This document shows, piece after piece, positions 17,593 to 27,132 of a DNA stretch of 64,000 nt (the first letter of the stretch is position 1; each line of letters begins with the position of its first letter). The stretch comes from Sphingobacteriales bacterium 44-15 (lineage in GTDB: Bacteria > Bacteroidota > Bacteroidia > Chitinophagales > Chitinophagaceae): assembly GCA_001899685.1 (NCBI GenBank), contig MKWG01000023.1, positions 1 through 64,000 of the forward strand, given 5' to 3'. A model generated the notes under the pieces. The model saw nothing but the letters and a program-made list of their open reading frames with translations, was not told where the DNA came from and did not search any database. The translations under genes were made by a program, and so were the position numbers.

Positions 17593-19659
17593 ATGGCACA
17601 GGACAATAATCAAGGCAGGATACCTGGTTTTAATAAAAGAGGCGAGGGAGGAGATGACAAGTCGCAGAAGCGGGGCCCAAAATTCAATATTTATTGGATA
17701 TATGGTATCGTTGCGCTGTTGCTCGTAGGGTATCAGCTACTGAATGGTGTAACTCCCACAGCTACTGTTATCACGGACCTGAAATTCAGGAACGAAATGC
17801 TGGAGAATAATGATATCCAGAAGCTGGAGCTGGTCAGGAATAAAGATGTGGTGAGGGTATATGTAAAAAAAGACAGCCTGTACAAGGATGTATACCGCAC
17901 GCTGCTTGGCGACAAATGGGATAAAATCTCTAAGACAGACGGTCCGCATTTTCAATTTGAAGTGCCGGATGCCAAAACCTACCAGGGCACAACACTTACA
18001 GAGTTTTATAAAGATCATAAAGACGTAAAAGAAGTCCCGGTAAACATTGTAAGCGACCCGGAATGGTTTGGTTCTTTGCTGAGCTATATCTTCCCGCTGC
18101 TGATGTTTGCATTGCTGTTTGTGTTGATGATGCGCAAAGTGGGCGGTCCCGGTGGCGGTGGCGGTCCCGGCGGTATTTTCAGCATAGGCAAATCCAAGGC
18201 TACATTGTTTGAAAAGGGCACAAAAGTGAATATCACCTTTGCCGATGTGGCCGGCCTGGAAGAAGCCAAACAGGAGGTGATGGAGATCGTGGACTTTTTA
18301 AAGAATCCTAAAAAATATACTTCACTCGGTGGTAAGATCCCGAAAGGGGCTTTGCTGGTAGGCTCGCCCGGTACGGGAAAGACCCTGCTTGCAAAAGCCA
18401 TGGCAGGCGAAGCGCAGGTGCCTTTCTTCAGCATGAGCGGTTCCGACTTCGTGGAATTGTTTGTGGGAGTAGGCGCGAGCCGTGTGAGAGACCTGTTCAA
18501 GCAGGCAAGAGAGAAAGCGCCCTGTATCATATTCATTGATGAAATTGATGCCATAGGCCGGGCACGCGGAAAGAATATGATGATGAGCAATGATGAAAGA
18601 GAGAACACCCTTAACCAGCTGCTGGTAGAAATGGATGGTTTTGGTACAGACAGCGGGATCATCATACTGGCAGCAACTAACCGTCCCGATGTACTGGACA
18701 GTGCGCTGCTCCGCCCGGGAAGATTTGACCGCCAGATCACCATTGACAAGCCGGATGTAAAAGGAAGAGAAGAAATTTTTAATGTGCATCTTAAACCAAT
18801 AAAAAGATCCGCCAAGCTGGACGTATTCAAGCTGGCAGAGCAAACACCGGGATTTGCGGGGGCAGATATTGCGAATGTATGTAATGAAGCCGCCCTTATT
18901 GCCGCAAGAAAAGGAAAGACAGAGGTAGAGATGGATGATTTCCAGGATGCGATTGACCGTGTGATCGGCGGGCTGGAAAAAAAGAACAAGATCATTTCTC
19001 CGGACGAAAAGGAAATTATCGCATACCACGAAGCGGGTCATGCTATTTGCGGATGGTTCCTTGAGCATGCTTATCCGCTGCTCAAAGTAACGATCGTTCC
19101 CCGCGGCACCGCTGCGCTGGGCTATGCCCAATATACTCCCAAAGAGCAGTATTTATACAATACCGATCAATTGAACGACCAGATCTGTATGACGCTTGGC
19201 GGCCGCGCCAGCGAGGAGATCTTCTTCGGGAAAATTTCGACAGGGGCAAGCAATGACCTTCAGCAGATCACCAAGATCGCTTATTCTATGGTAACGGTAT
19301 ATGGTATGAACGAAAAGATCGGGAATATCAGCTATTATGATCCCCAGCAGGAAAACTATTTTACCAAGCCCTATAGCGAAGAAACGGGGAAGCTGATTGA
19401 TGAAGAAGTAAGAAAAGTAATTGAAAAGGCTTATGCAAGAACAAAGGCATTGCTTACAGAGAAAAAGCAGGAGGTTGAGATCATTGCCAAAGAGCTGCTG
19501 ACCCGTGAGGTGCTTTTCCAGAGCGACCTGGAATCGCTGATCGGCAAACGGCCTTTTGAAGAAAAAAAGCCGGCGGATGTTGTTCATCATTCTTCGGGTC
19601 ACGAGGACGGAGGCATAAGCGCAGGCGTACCGCCTGCAGAAATTATTCCTGCATCGTAA
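17593..19659 (+). CDS. ftsH: ATP-dependent zinc metalloprotease FtsH
   Basis: The 688-residue membrane protease degrades misfolded membrane proteins and short-lived regulators. A first membrane segment (about residues 34-51) and a second (about 155-180, followed by a Gly-rich linker) flank a periplasmic domain. The AAA domain has Walker A GSPGTGKTLLA (about 253), IIFIDEIDAIGRARG and the second region of homology RPGRFDRQI. The peptidase domain has the zinc motif HEAGH (about 479) and the usual downstream GGRASEEIFFG. It ends in a Gly/Pro-rich tail and is followed by a strong terminator hairpin. Confidence 0.97.
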   Translation: MAQDNNQGRIPGFNKRGEGGDDKSQKRGPKFNIYWIYGIVALLLVGYQLLNGVTPTATVITDLKFRNEMLENNDIQKLELVRNKDVVRVYVKKDSLYKDVYRTLLGDKWDKISKTDGPHFQFEVPDAKTYQGTTLTEFYKDHKDVKEVPVNIVSDPEWFGSLLSYIFPLLMFALLFVLMMRKVGGPGGGGGPGGIFSIGKSKATLFEKGTKVNITFADVAGLEEAKQEVMEIVDFLKNPKKYTSLGGKIPKGALLVGSPGTGKTLLAKAMAGEAQVPFFSMSGSDFVELFVGVGASRVRDLFKQAREKAPCIIFIDEIDAIGRARGKNMMMSNDERENTLNQLLVEMDGFGTDSGIIILAATNRPDVLDSALLRPGRFDRQITIDKPDVKGREEIFNVHLKPIKRSAKLDVFKLAEQTPGFAGADIANVCNEAALIAARKGKTEVEMDDFQDAIDRVIGGLEKKNKIISPDEKEIIAYHEAGHAICGWFLEHAYPLLKVTIVPRGTAALGYAQYTPKEQYLYNTDQLNDQICMTLGGRASEEIFFGKISTGASNDLQQITKIAYSMVTVYGMNEKIGNISYYDPQQENYFTKPYSEETGKLIDEEVRKVIEKAYARTKALLTEKKQEVEIIAKELLTREVLFQSDLESLIGKRPFEEKKPADVVHHSSGHEDGGISAGVPPAEIIPAS

Positions 19660-19681
19660 GAGAGATTACGTATAACAATAT

Positions 19682-19717
19682 AAAAAGCAGCCCCGGGATT
19701 CCCGGGGCTGCTTTTTT
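19682..19717. terminator. Strong bidirectional Rho-independent terminator after ftsH
   Basis: A perfect 16-base inverted repeat has arms AAAAAGCAGCCCCGGG and CCCGGGGCTGCTTTTT with a three-base loop. The A-run on one side and T-run on the other allow termination in either direction. It lies 22 bases after the ftsH stop. Confidence 0.9.
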
Positions 19718-19758
19718 AGTAAGCATTATAATCAGCAGGACATAGCTGTAAAACAAAA

Positions 19759-19784
19759 ACGGTGCGAAATAAATCCCGCACCGT
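19759..19784 (-). terminator. Terminator of the susC-susD unit
   Basis: Read on the minus strand, ACGGTGCG and CGCACCGT form an 8-base stem around a 10-base loop and are followed by TTTTTGTTTT. It lies 23 bases beyond the susD stop. Confidence 0.8.
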
Positions 19785-19807
19785 TAATATATAGGAACAG
19801 GGATGGC

Positions 19808-21535
19808 TTAGTAGCCCGGATTTTGAGTTAATGCGCCCGGCGCTCTGTCCAGTTCCTGTTGTGGGATCGGGAAAATATTGTCTTTATCGGGGTTAAAAGT
19901 TATTGTGGAAGATGCTGATACATATTGCTTTTCAAAGTTCATATAGCTTTCTAAAACTGGTTTAGCAATTCCCCAGCGTACCAGGTCGAAAAAGCGCTGT
20001 CCCTCTAAAGCGAGTTCCAGCCTTCTTTCAAAACGAACAGCACTGCGTGCATAATCCGCATCGGGAAATGACGGATATGGTTTGACATTATATTCAGCCG
20101 CAGGCGTTCCATTCACCATTAACCCGGGTAAATTCGCTGCCCTGTTTCTTACATCATTCACCCTGCCCAAAGCGTAGGGCAAATCTTCGGTTTCAATAGC
20201 ACATTCGGCCGCCATCAAATAAACGTCAGCCAGGCGGATGATATTTACATCCAGCGCTGTAATATATTCTCCTCCTGATACAGTATTGCCCGACCATTCG
20301 GCTTTATCAATCATTTGCTTTTTTGAAACAAATGGTCCGCCGGATGCAGGATCACGGATCCAGGCATCACCAGGAAATATACCCCAGTCTTTGTAAGGGA
20401 CACCTCTTCTTCCCACGGTATAATCTACTCTTGGGTCAAACGCAATAGTTTGATCTACGGCATAATTTGTTTTAGCGGCGCCAGCCAACCCTAAATCAGA
20501 TTTATAAGGGTTGTTTCTATAAGAGCCGTCTAAGTAAGGCAAGCCATTGGCATCAACTTTAAAAGCATTTACGAGGTCAATGGATGGGAGAAAGAACCCG
20601 CAACAGCTGACAGGAGCCGTTCCATAAAGGCCAGACAGCATATCTCCTACGTTGGCATTATCACCACTACCGTCCGGATTGATCACATTTTCATCTACAA
20701 AAATAGCTTCGGGTCCGTTTTCACCCGCAATGCTGAAATTGTTTCTGAAATCCATTGTAGAAAGCGAAGGTTTATGTGCAATCACATCTTTAAAAAGCGT
20801 TAGCGCCTCAGCGTATTTTTGCTCATACAGATAAACTTTTCCAAGGTAAGCTTCGGCAATCAATTTATCTATACGCCCTACTTCACCCAGGGGCTTGGTA
20901 TAATCCAGGTTATCTATAGCAAACTGAAGGTCTGCTTCAATTTTGGGATAAATTTCTACGTTATTGCTTACCTTAACTGCATCCGCTGTTGATATCGTTT
21001 CATCAACATATGGAACATTTTTGAATACTCTCCTTAAAAAGAAATAGTAATGTGCTCTTAATGTGCGTGCTTCGGCTTCCACCTGCTTTGCACGATCGTC
21101 TTCAAGTTTATTTGATGCATCTGTTCCCGATTGTACTGTTTTTAAGAGTGCCAAAGTGTTATTGCAACGTAACACACCTTCAAAATAATTGTTCCACATA
21201 GCGGGTAATTGATCATTAGCACTGTTAGGGCTATGTAATTCTATCGCGTTCATTGTGCTTTGGTCTCCACTGGTACTTCCTTTATGTGCATTATCGCCTG
21301 CTACTTCACCAAACAACCATTGACTGGACGCAGAAGAATAGTTTCCCCATGTGCCGTTAATGTTGCCATTCATTAAGCCATATGCGCCTGTCAATAGAGA
21401 TTCAACACCTTTTGGTGTGGCGAGTTCATCTGTAGAAATAGTAGCCTGCGGTTTGGTTTCTAAAAAGCTTTTAGCGCACGAATTGGCAAGAACCATTGTG
21501 CCGATTATAAATGCAGAATAATATATCTTCTTCAT
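19808..21535 (-). CDS. SusD/RagB family outer-membrane nutrient-binding lipoprotein
   Basis: The 575-residue lipoprotein caps a SusC-type transporter and binds its substrate. The signal peptide MKKIYYSAFIIGTMVLANSC ends in a lipoprotein Cys at residue 20. Family features follow: FLETKPQATIS, LRAHYYFFLRRVFKNVPYVDE, RIDKLIAEAYLGKVYLYEQKY (tetratricopeptide helices) and the C-terminal RFERRLELALEGQRFFDLVRWG ending near QNPGY. The start at 21535 places the signal peptide first; the upstream in-frame ATG is within the susC end. It lies 31 bases after susC. The substrate is unknown because no hydrolase genes follow. Confidence 0.93.
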   Translation of the reverse strand: MKKIYYSAFIIGTMVLANSCAKSFLETKPQATISTDELATPKGVESLLTGAYGLMNGNINGTWGNYSSASSQWLFGEVAGDNAHKGSTSGDQSTMNAIELHSPNSANDQLPAMWNNYFEGVLRCNNTLALLKTVQSGTDASNKLEDDRAKQVEAEARTLRAHYYFFLRRVFKNVPYVDETISTADAVKVSNNVEIYPKIEADLQFAIDNLDYTKPLGEVGRIDKLIAEAYLGKVYLYEQKYAEALTLFKDVIAHKPSLSTMDFRNNFSIAGENGPEAIFVDENVINPDGSGDNANVGDMLSGLYGTAPVSCCGFFLPSIDLVNAFKVDANGLPYLDGSYRNNPYKSDLGLAGAAKTNYAVDQTIAFDPRVDYTVGRRGVPYKDWGIFPGDAWIRDPASGGPFVSKKQMIDKAEWSGNTVSGGEYITALDVNIIRLADVYLMAAECAIETEDLPYALGRVNDVRNRAANLPGLMVNGTPAAEYNVKPYPSFPDADYARSAVRFERRLELALEGQRFFDLVRWGIAKPVLESYMNFEKQYVSASSTITFNPDKDNIFPIPQQELDRAPGALTQNPGY

Positions 21536-21566
21536 AAAATGATTTAATTTAAGTGACACAAACAAT

Positions 21567-24500
21567 TTAGAAAGTAACATTTAACCCCATTAAAAACTGG
21601 CGGGAAGCGGGATACATTCCCACATCAACACCCGGCGCGGTAAATGTGCTTGAAAATTGAGTTACTTCAGGATCTAAGCCTGAATACCTGGTGATGGTAA
21701 ACAAATTGGTACCACTTATGTACAGGCGCAAGGCAGAAATCCTGTTTTTCCATTCACCTTTGTCAAAATGAAAATTATATCCGATCTGAAGATTCTTCAT
21801 TCTGAAATAGCTTCCTCCCTGAACATAATAGCTATTGGATGCCAATTCATAGTCGGAAGGTTTTCTGATGGGCGAAGGGAATGTACCGTTGGGATTAGTA
21901 GTAGCGTCCCATGCGTTTAATACTCTTGTGCTGATGGCTCCGTCGAAGGCATTAAAATCGGTATAGTACCTGGTTACATCAAAAATCTGGTTACCATAAG
22001 ATCCATTAAAAAACATTAAAAGATCAAAATGTTTGTATCGTGCACTTGCACTGAAAGAATACAAAAATTTAGGATGCGGGCTACCAATAATAGTTCTGTC
22101 AAATGCATCAATTATCCCATCAGTCTTGCCGTCTGGTCCGGATACATCAACATATTTTGGTCCTCCTACCCGTGCGCCATCATAATGAGGAGAGTTTGCA
22201 AGGTCCTGATCACTTGTATATACGCCTGCCATTTTATAGCCATAGAAAGCGCCTAATGGCTGTCCCGACATCAGGATAGAGGTACTAAGCGACCTGATGC
22301 CTCCATATACCTGGTTGGTAACAGTCGGGGCCAGCTCCACAATTTTGTTTATGTTTCTTGAGAAGTTGGCTCCTATATCAAAATTAAATGCATTCTCATC
22401 TGCTTTTGAAGCTCCATAGTAATGGTAGTTTAATGAAACCTCTACTCCCTTATTGCTCATGGTACCAATATTCAGATATGGAGAAGATCCGCCTCCCACG
22501 GCCTGGGCTGGCTGGGGAACAGGATATAACATGTCCGTGGTTTTTCTGTTATACACATCAATAGCTCCATCAAATTGATTATCCAGAATGGCAAAATCTA
22601 CTCCCGCATTCCAGGATTTTAATGCTTCCCATTTAATGTTTACATTATCATAGCTACTGTTCCAAATCCCGCTTGAAAGCGATGAACCGTTTAATGGATA
22701 AGAAGATGTAGTAACAGATTGCTGGAATTGTCTTAAATATTGAAATTGCGGGATAGACTGATTTCCGGTTTCTCCATAACCTGCTCTGAGCTTAAGGTCA
22801 TTGATCCAGGACACCCCTTTTATAAATTCTTCATCAGAAAGTCTCCAGGCAGCACTTACAGCAGGAAAGTTACCATATAGATTTTCAGGACCAAATACGG
22901 ATGAGCCGTCTCTTCGTATAGTAGCAGATAATAAATATTTATCTTTAAAAGCATAATCAAGCCTTCCAAACAAGGAGTATAACGTACTCATTCCACCTCC
23001 GCTTGATCCTGAAATGTTAGTCGTGGCAGCACTCAGGTAGTAGTAATTCAAATTGCCAAATACAAAAAAGCCGTTTCCTGTGCCACTCACGAACCTGTAT
23101 TTGTCTTTTACTGCTTCAGTTCCTACCATTATAGTAAAGTCGTGCGCATCTCCAAATTTGTGCTTATAGGTTAATTGATTGGTCCAGGTCCAGTTGGCAT
23201 AGTATCCTTCAGCTTCACTCATTGGGTTATTATTATAGCTGCCCTCTGAAAATTCCGGGTTAGGATAAGTAATACCTAAAGCTGTATAATTATGATACAA
23301 TACGCCAAATGTTGATTTAAGGTTGAGCCCATTGATTATTTTCAGATCTGCAAAAGCGCTTCCGAAAAACTGGTTATCTGTTCCATAATTGTCTTTGTTT
23401 CTATACAGTGAGGCTAATGGATTTTCTGCGTTCCCCAATAAGCTGCCTTTTGATCCTGCAAAGTTTCCCATTATATCGTATACCGGCACAATGGTTTGCT
23501 GGCGATAGGCCCAGCCAATAGGCGAGCCTTCTCCCTGGTAATCTCCTGCGGTATTTACATTAGTTGCAAAACCCTGGTTGCGGTTATAGGAATATTGCAT
23601 ATTTTCACCAATGGTCAGGTGCCCGTTAAGTGCGGTAAAATTTGAATTAGCTCTAACACCATAACGCCTGAAGCTTGTATACCTGATCGTTCCATCCTGG
23701 TCAAGATATCCTCCGCTCAATACATAAGACGAATTTTCGCCGCCACCTGAAACCGTAAGCTGATAATTTTGAATGGGCGCATTATGTGTTATTGTTCTGA
23801 ACCAGTCTGTTCCCTGCTGATTAGCCTTTGTAATCTGGTAAAAAGTAGAAGCATCCTGTGTATAACGATATTTTGACGGATCAGCATCTGCTGCGGTAAC
23901 ATTTTGCCCTGTTACTGTACCTGCAAGCAAATATTCCGGTAAGCTTGGTGTATTGGGGTTGGTACCGTAGTTAGTACCGGTAGTACCATCGGTACCTGGT
24001 GTGTCACCGTGGTTTTTAAATGCGGTGTACAAATACTCTGCAAACTGGGTTGGGTTTAAATATTTGGGGAAAGTACTTGTATTGGGCGCCTGAACGCCAT
24101 AATAAGCATCTAAGGTTACTTTAGGGGGGCCCGTACGCCCCTTTTTTGTAGTGATAATAACAACACCGTTATTAGCACGGGATCCGTAGATAGATGCAGC
24201 AGATGCATCTTTAAGTACCTGCATGCTTTCTATATCATTTGAATTTAACCAGCTTAATTTCCCCTGGTAAGGCATACCGTCAATTATGAATAAAGGATCA
24301 TTATTGTTAATGGTACTAAAACCGCGGATGCGAATTTGCGGTGTTGAACCCGGAGATCCGTCATTGATAATCTGAACACCGGTAGCCTTTCCCTGCAAAG
24401 CCTCTACAGGGCTGGCTACAGGTTGAGACTTCAAATCATTCATATTAACCACAGCAACAGAGCCCGTCAAATCTTTTTTCCTGGCAGTGCCATAGCCAAC

Positions 24501-25160
24501 AACCACGATATCTTTTAAGCTTTCGGCATCTTCTGTGAGGGTTACCTCGAGGCTGCTTTTGCCTGCAATAGAAACTTCCTGTGTTTTAAAGCCTATATAG
24601 CTGAAAACCAGGATAGCATTGGGGCTGGTAGCGTCAATGGAAAAAGAACCCTCTGCATCAGAAGAAGTGCCGTTGGTTGTTCCTTTTTCCATAATGGTAA
24701 CACCGTGTAGCGGCTCCCCGGTTGAATTGCGGACTTTTCCCTTTATTGTAACCGCCTGGGGAAGATCGTTTAGCAACGGCTGATTTTCTTTTATATTACT
24801 TAGGACAATTAGTGTATTTCCTACACGCTGGTATTGTAAAGTGGTTTTTTCCAGCAACTTATTCAATACCGCGGTAAAAGGAGCATCTTTCATGCTTAAG
24901 GTAACCTTAGGCCATTTCAGCAAGGCATCGTCTTTGTATACAAAACGGTAAGTGCTTTTTTCTTCAAGGGACTTCAGCGCTTTTTTTAATTCGATTTTCT
25001 CAAATTTTACGGTTACATTTTGTCCGAAACCATTGGCAAGTACCTGTGTAGAGAAAATTATGGTGAGGATCAAGGTAATTTTAGTCATTATAACATATTT
25101 AAAATAACTATTTACCCACTCTTTTGCAGGTGCGAATGCAAGATTTTTCATATTTTGCAT
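21567..25160 (-). CDS. SusC/RagA family TonB-dependent transporter with STN domain
   Basis: The protein is about 1,197 residues. After the signal peptide (ending near LANGFGQ) come an STN domain (about 50-105: KIELKKALKSLEEKSTYRFVYKDD), a carboxypeptidase-regulatory-like domain (about 138-215: GKVRNSTGEPLHGVTIMEKG), the TonB plug (DIVVVGYGTARKKDLTGSV, IRIRGFSTINNNDPLFIIDG) and a long beta-barrel ending in LMGLNVTF. The STN domain is used by FecA-type receptors to signal to an anti-sigma factor such as FecR, matching the neighbours. The start may be 25160 or the ATG nine bases inside. Two hairpins precede the gene. Confidence 0.94.
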   Translation of the reverse strand: MQNMKNLAFAPAKEWVNSYFKYVIMTKITLILTIIFSTQVLANGFGQNVTVKFEKIELKKALKSLEEKSTYRFVYKDDALLKWPKVTLSMKDAPFTAVLNKLLEKTTLQYQRVGNTLIVLSNIKENQPLLNDLPQAVTIKGKVRNSTGEPLHGVTIMEKGTTNGTSSDAEGSFSIDATSPNAILVFSYIGFKTQEVSIAGKSSLEVTLTEDAESLKDIVVVGYGTARKKDLTGSVAVVNMNDLKSQPVASPVEALQGKATGVQIINDGSPGSTPQIRIRGFSTINNNDPLFIIDGMPYQGKLSWLNSNDIESMQVLKDASAASIYGSRANNGVVIITTKKGRTGPPKVTLDAYYGVQAPNTSTFPKYLNPTQFAEYLYTAFKNHGDTPGTDGTTGTNYGTNPNTPSLPEYLLAGTVTGQNVTAADADPSKYRYTQDASTFYQITKANQQGTDWFRTITHNAPIQNYQLTVSGGGENSSYVLSGGYLDQDGTIRYTSFRRYGVRANSNFTALNGHLTIGENMQYSYNRNQGFATNVNTAGDYQGEGSPIGWAYRQQTIVPVYDIMGNFAGSKGSLLGNAENPLASLYRNKDNYGTDNQFFGSAFADLKIINGLNLKSTFGVLYHNYTALGITYPNPEFSEGSYNNNPMSEAEGYYANWTWTNQLTYKHKFGDAHDFTIMVGTEAVKDKYRFVSGTGNGFFVFGNLNYYYLSAATTNISGSSGGGMSTLYSLFGRLDYAFKDKYLLSATIRRDGSSVFGPENLYGNFPAVSAAWRLSDEEFIKGVSWINDLKLRAGYGETGNQSIPQFQYLRQFQQSVTTSSYPLNGSSLSSGIWNSSYDNVNIKWEALKSWNAGVDFAILDNQFDGAIDVYNRKTTDMLYPVPQPAQAVGGGSSPYLNIGTMSNKGVEVSLNYHYYGASKADENAFNFDIGANFSRNINKIVELAPTVTNQVYGGIRSLSTSILMSGQPLGAFYGYKMAGVYTSDQDLANSPHYDGARVGGPKYVDVSGPDGKTDGIIDAFDRTIIGSPHPKFLYSFSASARYKHFDLLMFFNGSYGNQIFDVTRYYTDFNAFDGAISTRVLNAWDATTNPNGTFPSPIRKPSDYELASNSYYVQGGSYFRMKNLQIGYNFHFDKGEWKNRISALRLYISGTNLFTITRYSGLDPEVTQFSSTFTAPGVDVGMYPASRQFLMGLNVTF

Positions 25161-25182
25161 AATGATTTAATGTGAAGGAATG

Positions 25183-25208
25183 CCGCATCTTTATGCGGTT
25201 TTTCTTTT
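25183..25208 (+). terminator. Plus-strand terminator-like hairpin opposite the susC leader, inner
   Basis: CCGCAT and ATGCGG form a short stem with a CTTT loop, followed on the plus strand by TTTTTCTTTT. It points opposite to susC, 22 bases from its start, so it would end an antisense transcript rather than the susC mRNA. Confidence 0.5.
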
Positions 25209-25213
25209 GCGTG

Positions 25214-25246
25214 GCGGAGGATGTTCGTACCATCTTCCGCTTTTTT
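25214..25246 (+). terminator. Plus-strand terminator-like hairpin opposite the susC leader, outer
   Basis: GCGGAGGATG pairs with CATCTTCCGC (nine Watson-Crick pairs and one wobble) around a seven-base loop and is followed by six T on the plus strand. With the inner hairpin it forms a tandem pair reading against susC. The remaining bases up to the fecR stop at 25337 show no gene. Confidence 0.55.
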
Positions 25247-25336
25247 GTTTATTGATTTATGTGACTCTCTTCATACTTAAGCAATGTTTTGGTAAAAAAA
25301 TATGGTTTGAAATAAATCGTTTTTTATAAGCAGGGT

Positions 25337-26419
25337 TTATTTTTTTGTAAAAATGAGCACTTCATTATTGTGAATGCTGAAATCAATGCCATCGGTTATT
25401 TTTAAAGCCGTCAATACATTCTCTAATGTTTCCCCGTCAAAAATGGCAGTATATGCGCCTTTTTTCAGGCTTTCATCCTGTATGGTAATTTTGACATTAT
25501 ACCAACGCTCCAGCTTTTTACATACTGCTTCAAGGGTTTCCCCATCAAAGACCAGCTTGTTGTCCATCCACAAAATTTCAGGGTTGCTTTTATACACAGG
25601 GTTTTTCCTGAGGGCTTTTACCACCAGCAGCGCATTGCCACTTTCAACAGTACCGGAAGAGGCGGGATGCTTTACTATCAGCTTTTCATTAGGTCTCAGA
25701 ATGATTTTCTTTTCAGGACTGCCTTTAATGCTGATCTCTACCCTGCCGCTGATCAGGGCTGTTTCTGTTTCGTTTTCATTCTTATACGACTTTACATTAA
25801 AGCGGGTGCCCAAAACTTTGATATCTATAACACTTGTGTGAATGATAAAAGGCCTGGAGGAGTCCTTCTTTACATCAAAGAAAGCCTCACCTTCCAGTTG
25901 CACTTCACGCACATTGCTTTTAAAGGCTTCGTCATAATATATTTTGCTGTCCGCATTGAGCCATACTTTTGTGCCATCAGACAATTGTACAGTAGTCCTC
26001 GACCCTCTTTGTGTGGCAATAATATTGGCTACCTTATTCTTTCCTTCTATGTGATGCGTTCCGTTATAAAAATAGATCCAGCCCAGGAAAAATATTATCA
26101 CACTACCTGCCGCTGCCAGGTAGTAGAACCACCTTTTTTTGATTTTTGCAACAGGCAGCATCACGGGCGCCTGCTCACCGGCAGGCTGTATTTCTTCCGG
26201 TAAAACCTCCGCCTGTTTTAATCTTGCCAGGTGGGCGCTGAATGAAAGAGCCGGTTCCCGGGGAGGAGAGTTTTCTTTCCATATCCCGAAAATTATATCA
26301 AGCTTTAATGCAGTTTCGGGATATTGTTGCTTTAGCCTGTCCAGCTCCAGCAATTCTTCATCGGCAGCCTCACCGCTCAGCTTTAAACTTACCAGTTCCC
26401 AGAAACGTTGTTGATCCAT
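25337..26419 (-). CDS. FecR-family anti-sigma factor
   Basis: The 360-residue protein spans the inner membrane once (about residues 97-118). The N-terminal cytoplasmic part (MDQQRFWELVSLKLSGEA) would bind the ECF sigma factor. The periplasmic FecR domain has TQRGSRTTVQLSDGTKVWLNADS and EVQLEGEAFFDVKKDSSRPFIIHT, and a DUF4974 region at the C-terminus (LVFDGETLEAVCKKLERWYNVKI) should contact the STN domain of the receptor. The start at 26419 fits this layout; an upstream in-frame ATG adds 27 unlikely residues. It lies between the sigma gene and susC, the usual order for this signalling set. Confidence 0.93.
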   Translation of the reverse strand: MDQQRFWELVSLKLSGEAADEELLELDRLKQQYPETALKLDIIFGIWKENSPPREPALSFSAHLARLKQAEVLPEEIQPAGEQAPVMLPVAKIKKRWFYYLAAAGSVIIFFLGWIYFYNGTHHIEGKNKVANIIATQRGSRTTVQLSDGTKVWLNADSKIYYDEAFKSNVREVQLEGEAFFDVKKDSSRPFIIHTSVIDIKVLGTRFNVKSYKNENETETALISGRVEISIKGSPEKKIILRPNEKLIVKHPASSGTVESGNALLVVKALRKNPVYKSNPEILWMDNKLVFDGETLEAVCKKLERWYNVKITIQDESLKKGAYTAIFDGETLENVLTALKITDGIDFSIHNNEVLIFTKK

Positions 26420-26526
26420 AAAAAGGCGTAGTGATTGTAATAGACTTGTGCATAAACCAATATGTACCAAACACCGGATAAATTTTTTATAAATAGACAA
26501 CAGGGGGTAGTTGAAGCGGAGAGCAT

Positions 26527-27111
26527 TTATTTTTTGCTGTCCAACAGGCTTTCATGAATATACTCGGGTAGTATTTCCCCCATTTTACGAACGGCAATGG
26601 CTAACTGATTTCTTACGGTAAACGGGGACAGCTCCATTATTTCCGCCACCTGCTTATAGCTCAGGCCATCTTCTTTAATTAATTTGAAGATGATCTTGCA
26701 TTGTGAGGGCAATTGATTGATGGCGGCGTTTATCCTTTTCATCAGCTCGGTCGAGATGCAATAATCAGACGGGTCTTTTAATTCAATCAATACGTCTTCC
26801 CATTCGTCCTGCGAATAGCGCACAACACTATATCTCCTGTCTTTATTTAAATAATCTATAGTCCTGTTGCGAACGCTGGTATAGAGATAAACGCTTATGT
26901 TGTCAACTTCCGCGAGGCGTTCCCGGGATTGCCAGACTTTTATAAATACATCCGACACTATTTCTTCTGCCTGCTGTTTTGACTTGATAAGGGAAAGCGC
27001 AAAGCTGTACAAGCGGGGATAAAAGGCGTAATACAATTCTTCATACGCAGCTATATCACCATTACCAATATGTACTAATAAATCCTGTATGGATGATATT
27101 TGTTTTCTCAT
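26527..27111 (-). CDS. ECF RNA polymerase sigma factor
   Basis: The 194-residue protein has region 2 (about 25-95: LYSFALSLIKSKQQAEEIVSDVFIKVWQSRE) and region 4 (about 130-180: INQLPSQCKIIFKLIKEDGLSYKQVAEIMELSPFTVRNQLAIAVRKM), with no region 1 or 3. It resembles the Bacteroidota FecI-like group paired with FecR. It probably turns on the susC-susD pair when the receptor binds its substrate (inference from order). It is divergent from lpxH with a full-length repeat copy between. Confidence 0.94.
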   Translation of the reverse strand: MRKQISSIQDLLVHIGNGDIAAYEELYYAFYPRLYSFALSLIKSKQQAEEIVSDVFIKVWQSRERLAEVDNISVYLYTSVRNRTIDYLNKDRRYSVVRYSQDEWEDVLIELKDPSDYCISTELMKRINAAINQLPSQCKIIFKLIKEDGLSYKQVAEIMELSPFTVRNQLAIAVRKMGEILPEYIHESLLDSKK

Positions 27112-27132
27112 GCAATCGCTGGTAATATTGAA

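Noticed and set aside
18084..18995. A 303-residue open frame opposite ftsH
   Set aside because: It is Ser/Pro-rich antisense to the AAA domain; the sense frame is unmistakably FtsH.
19759..19784. Possible operator near susD
   Set aside because: The stem followed by a T-run on the minus strand after the susD stop fits a terminator better.
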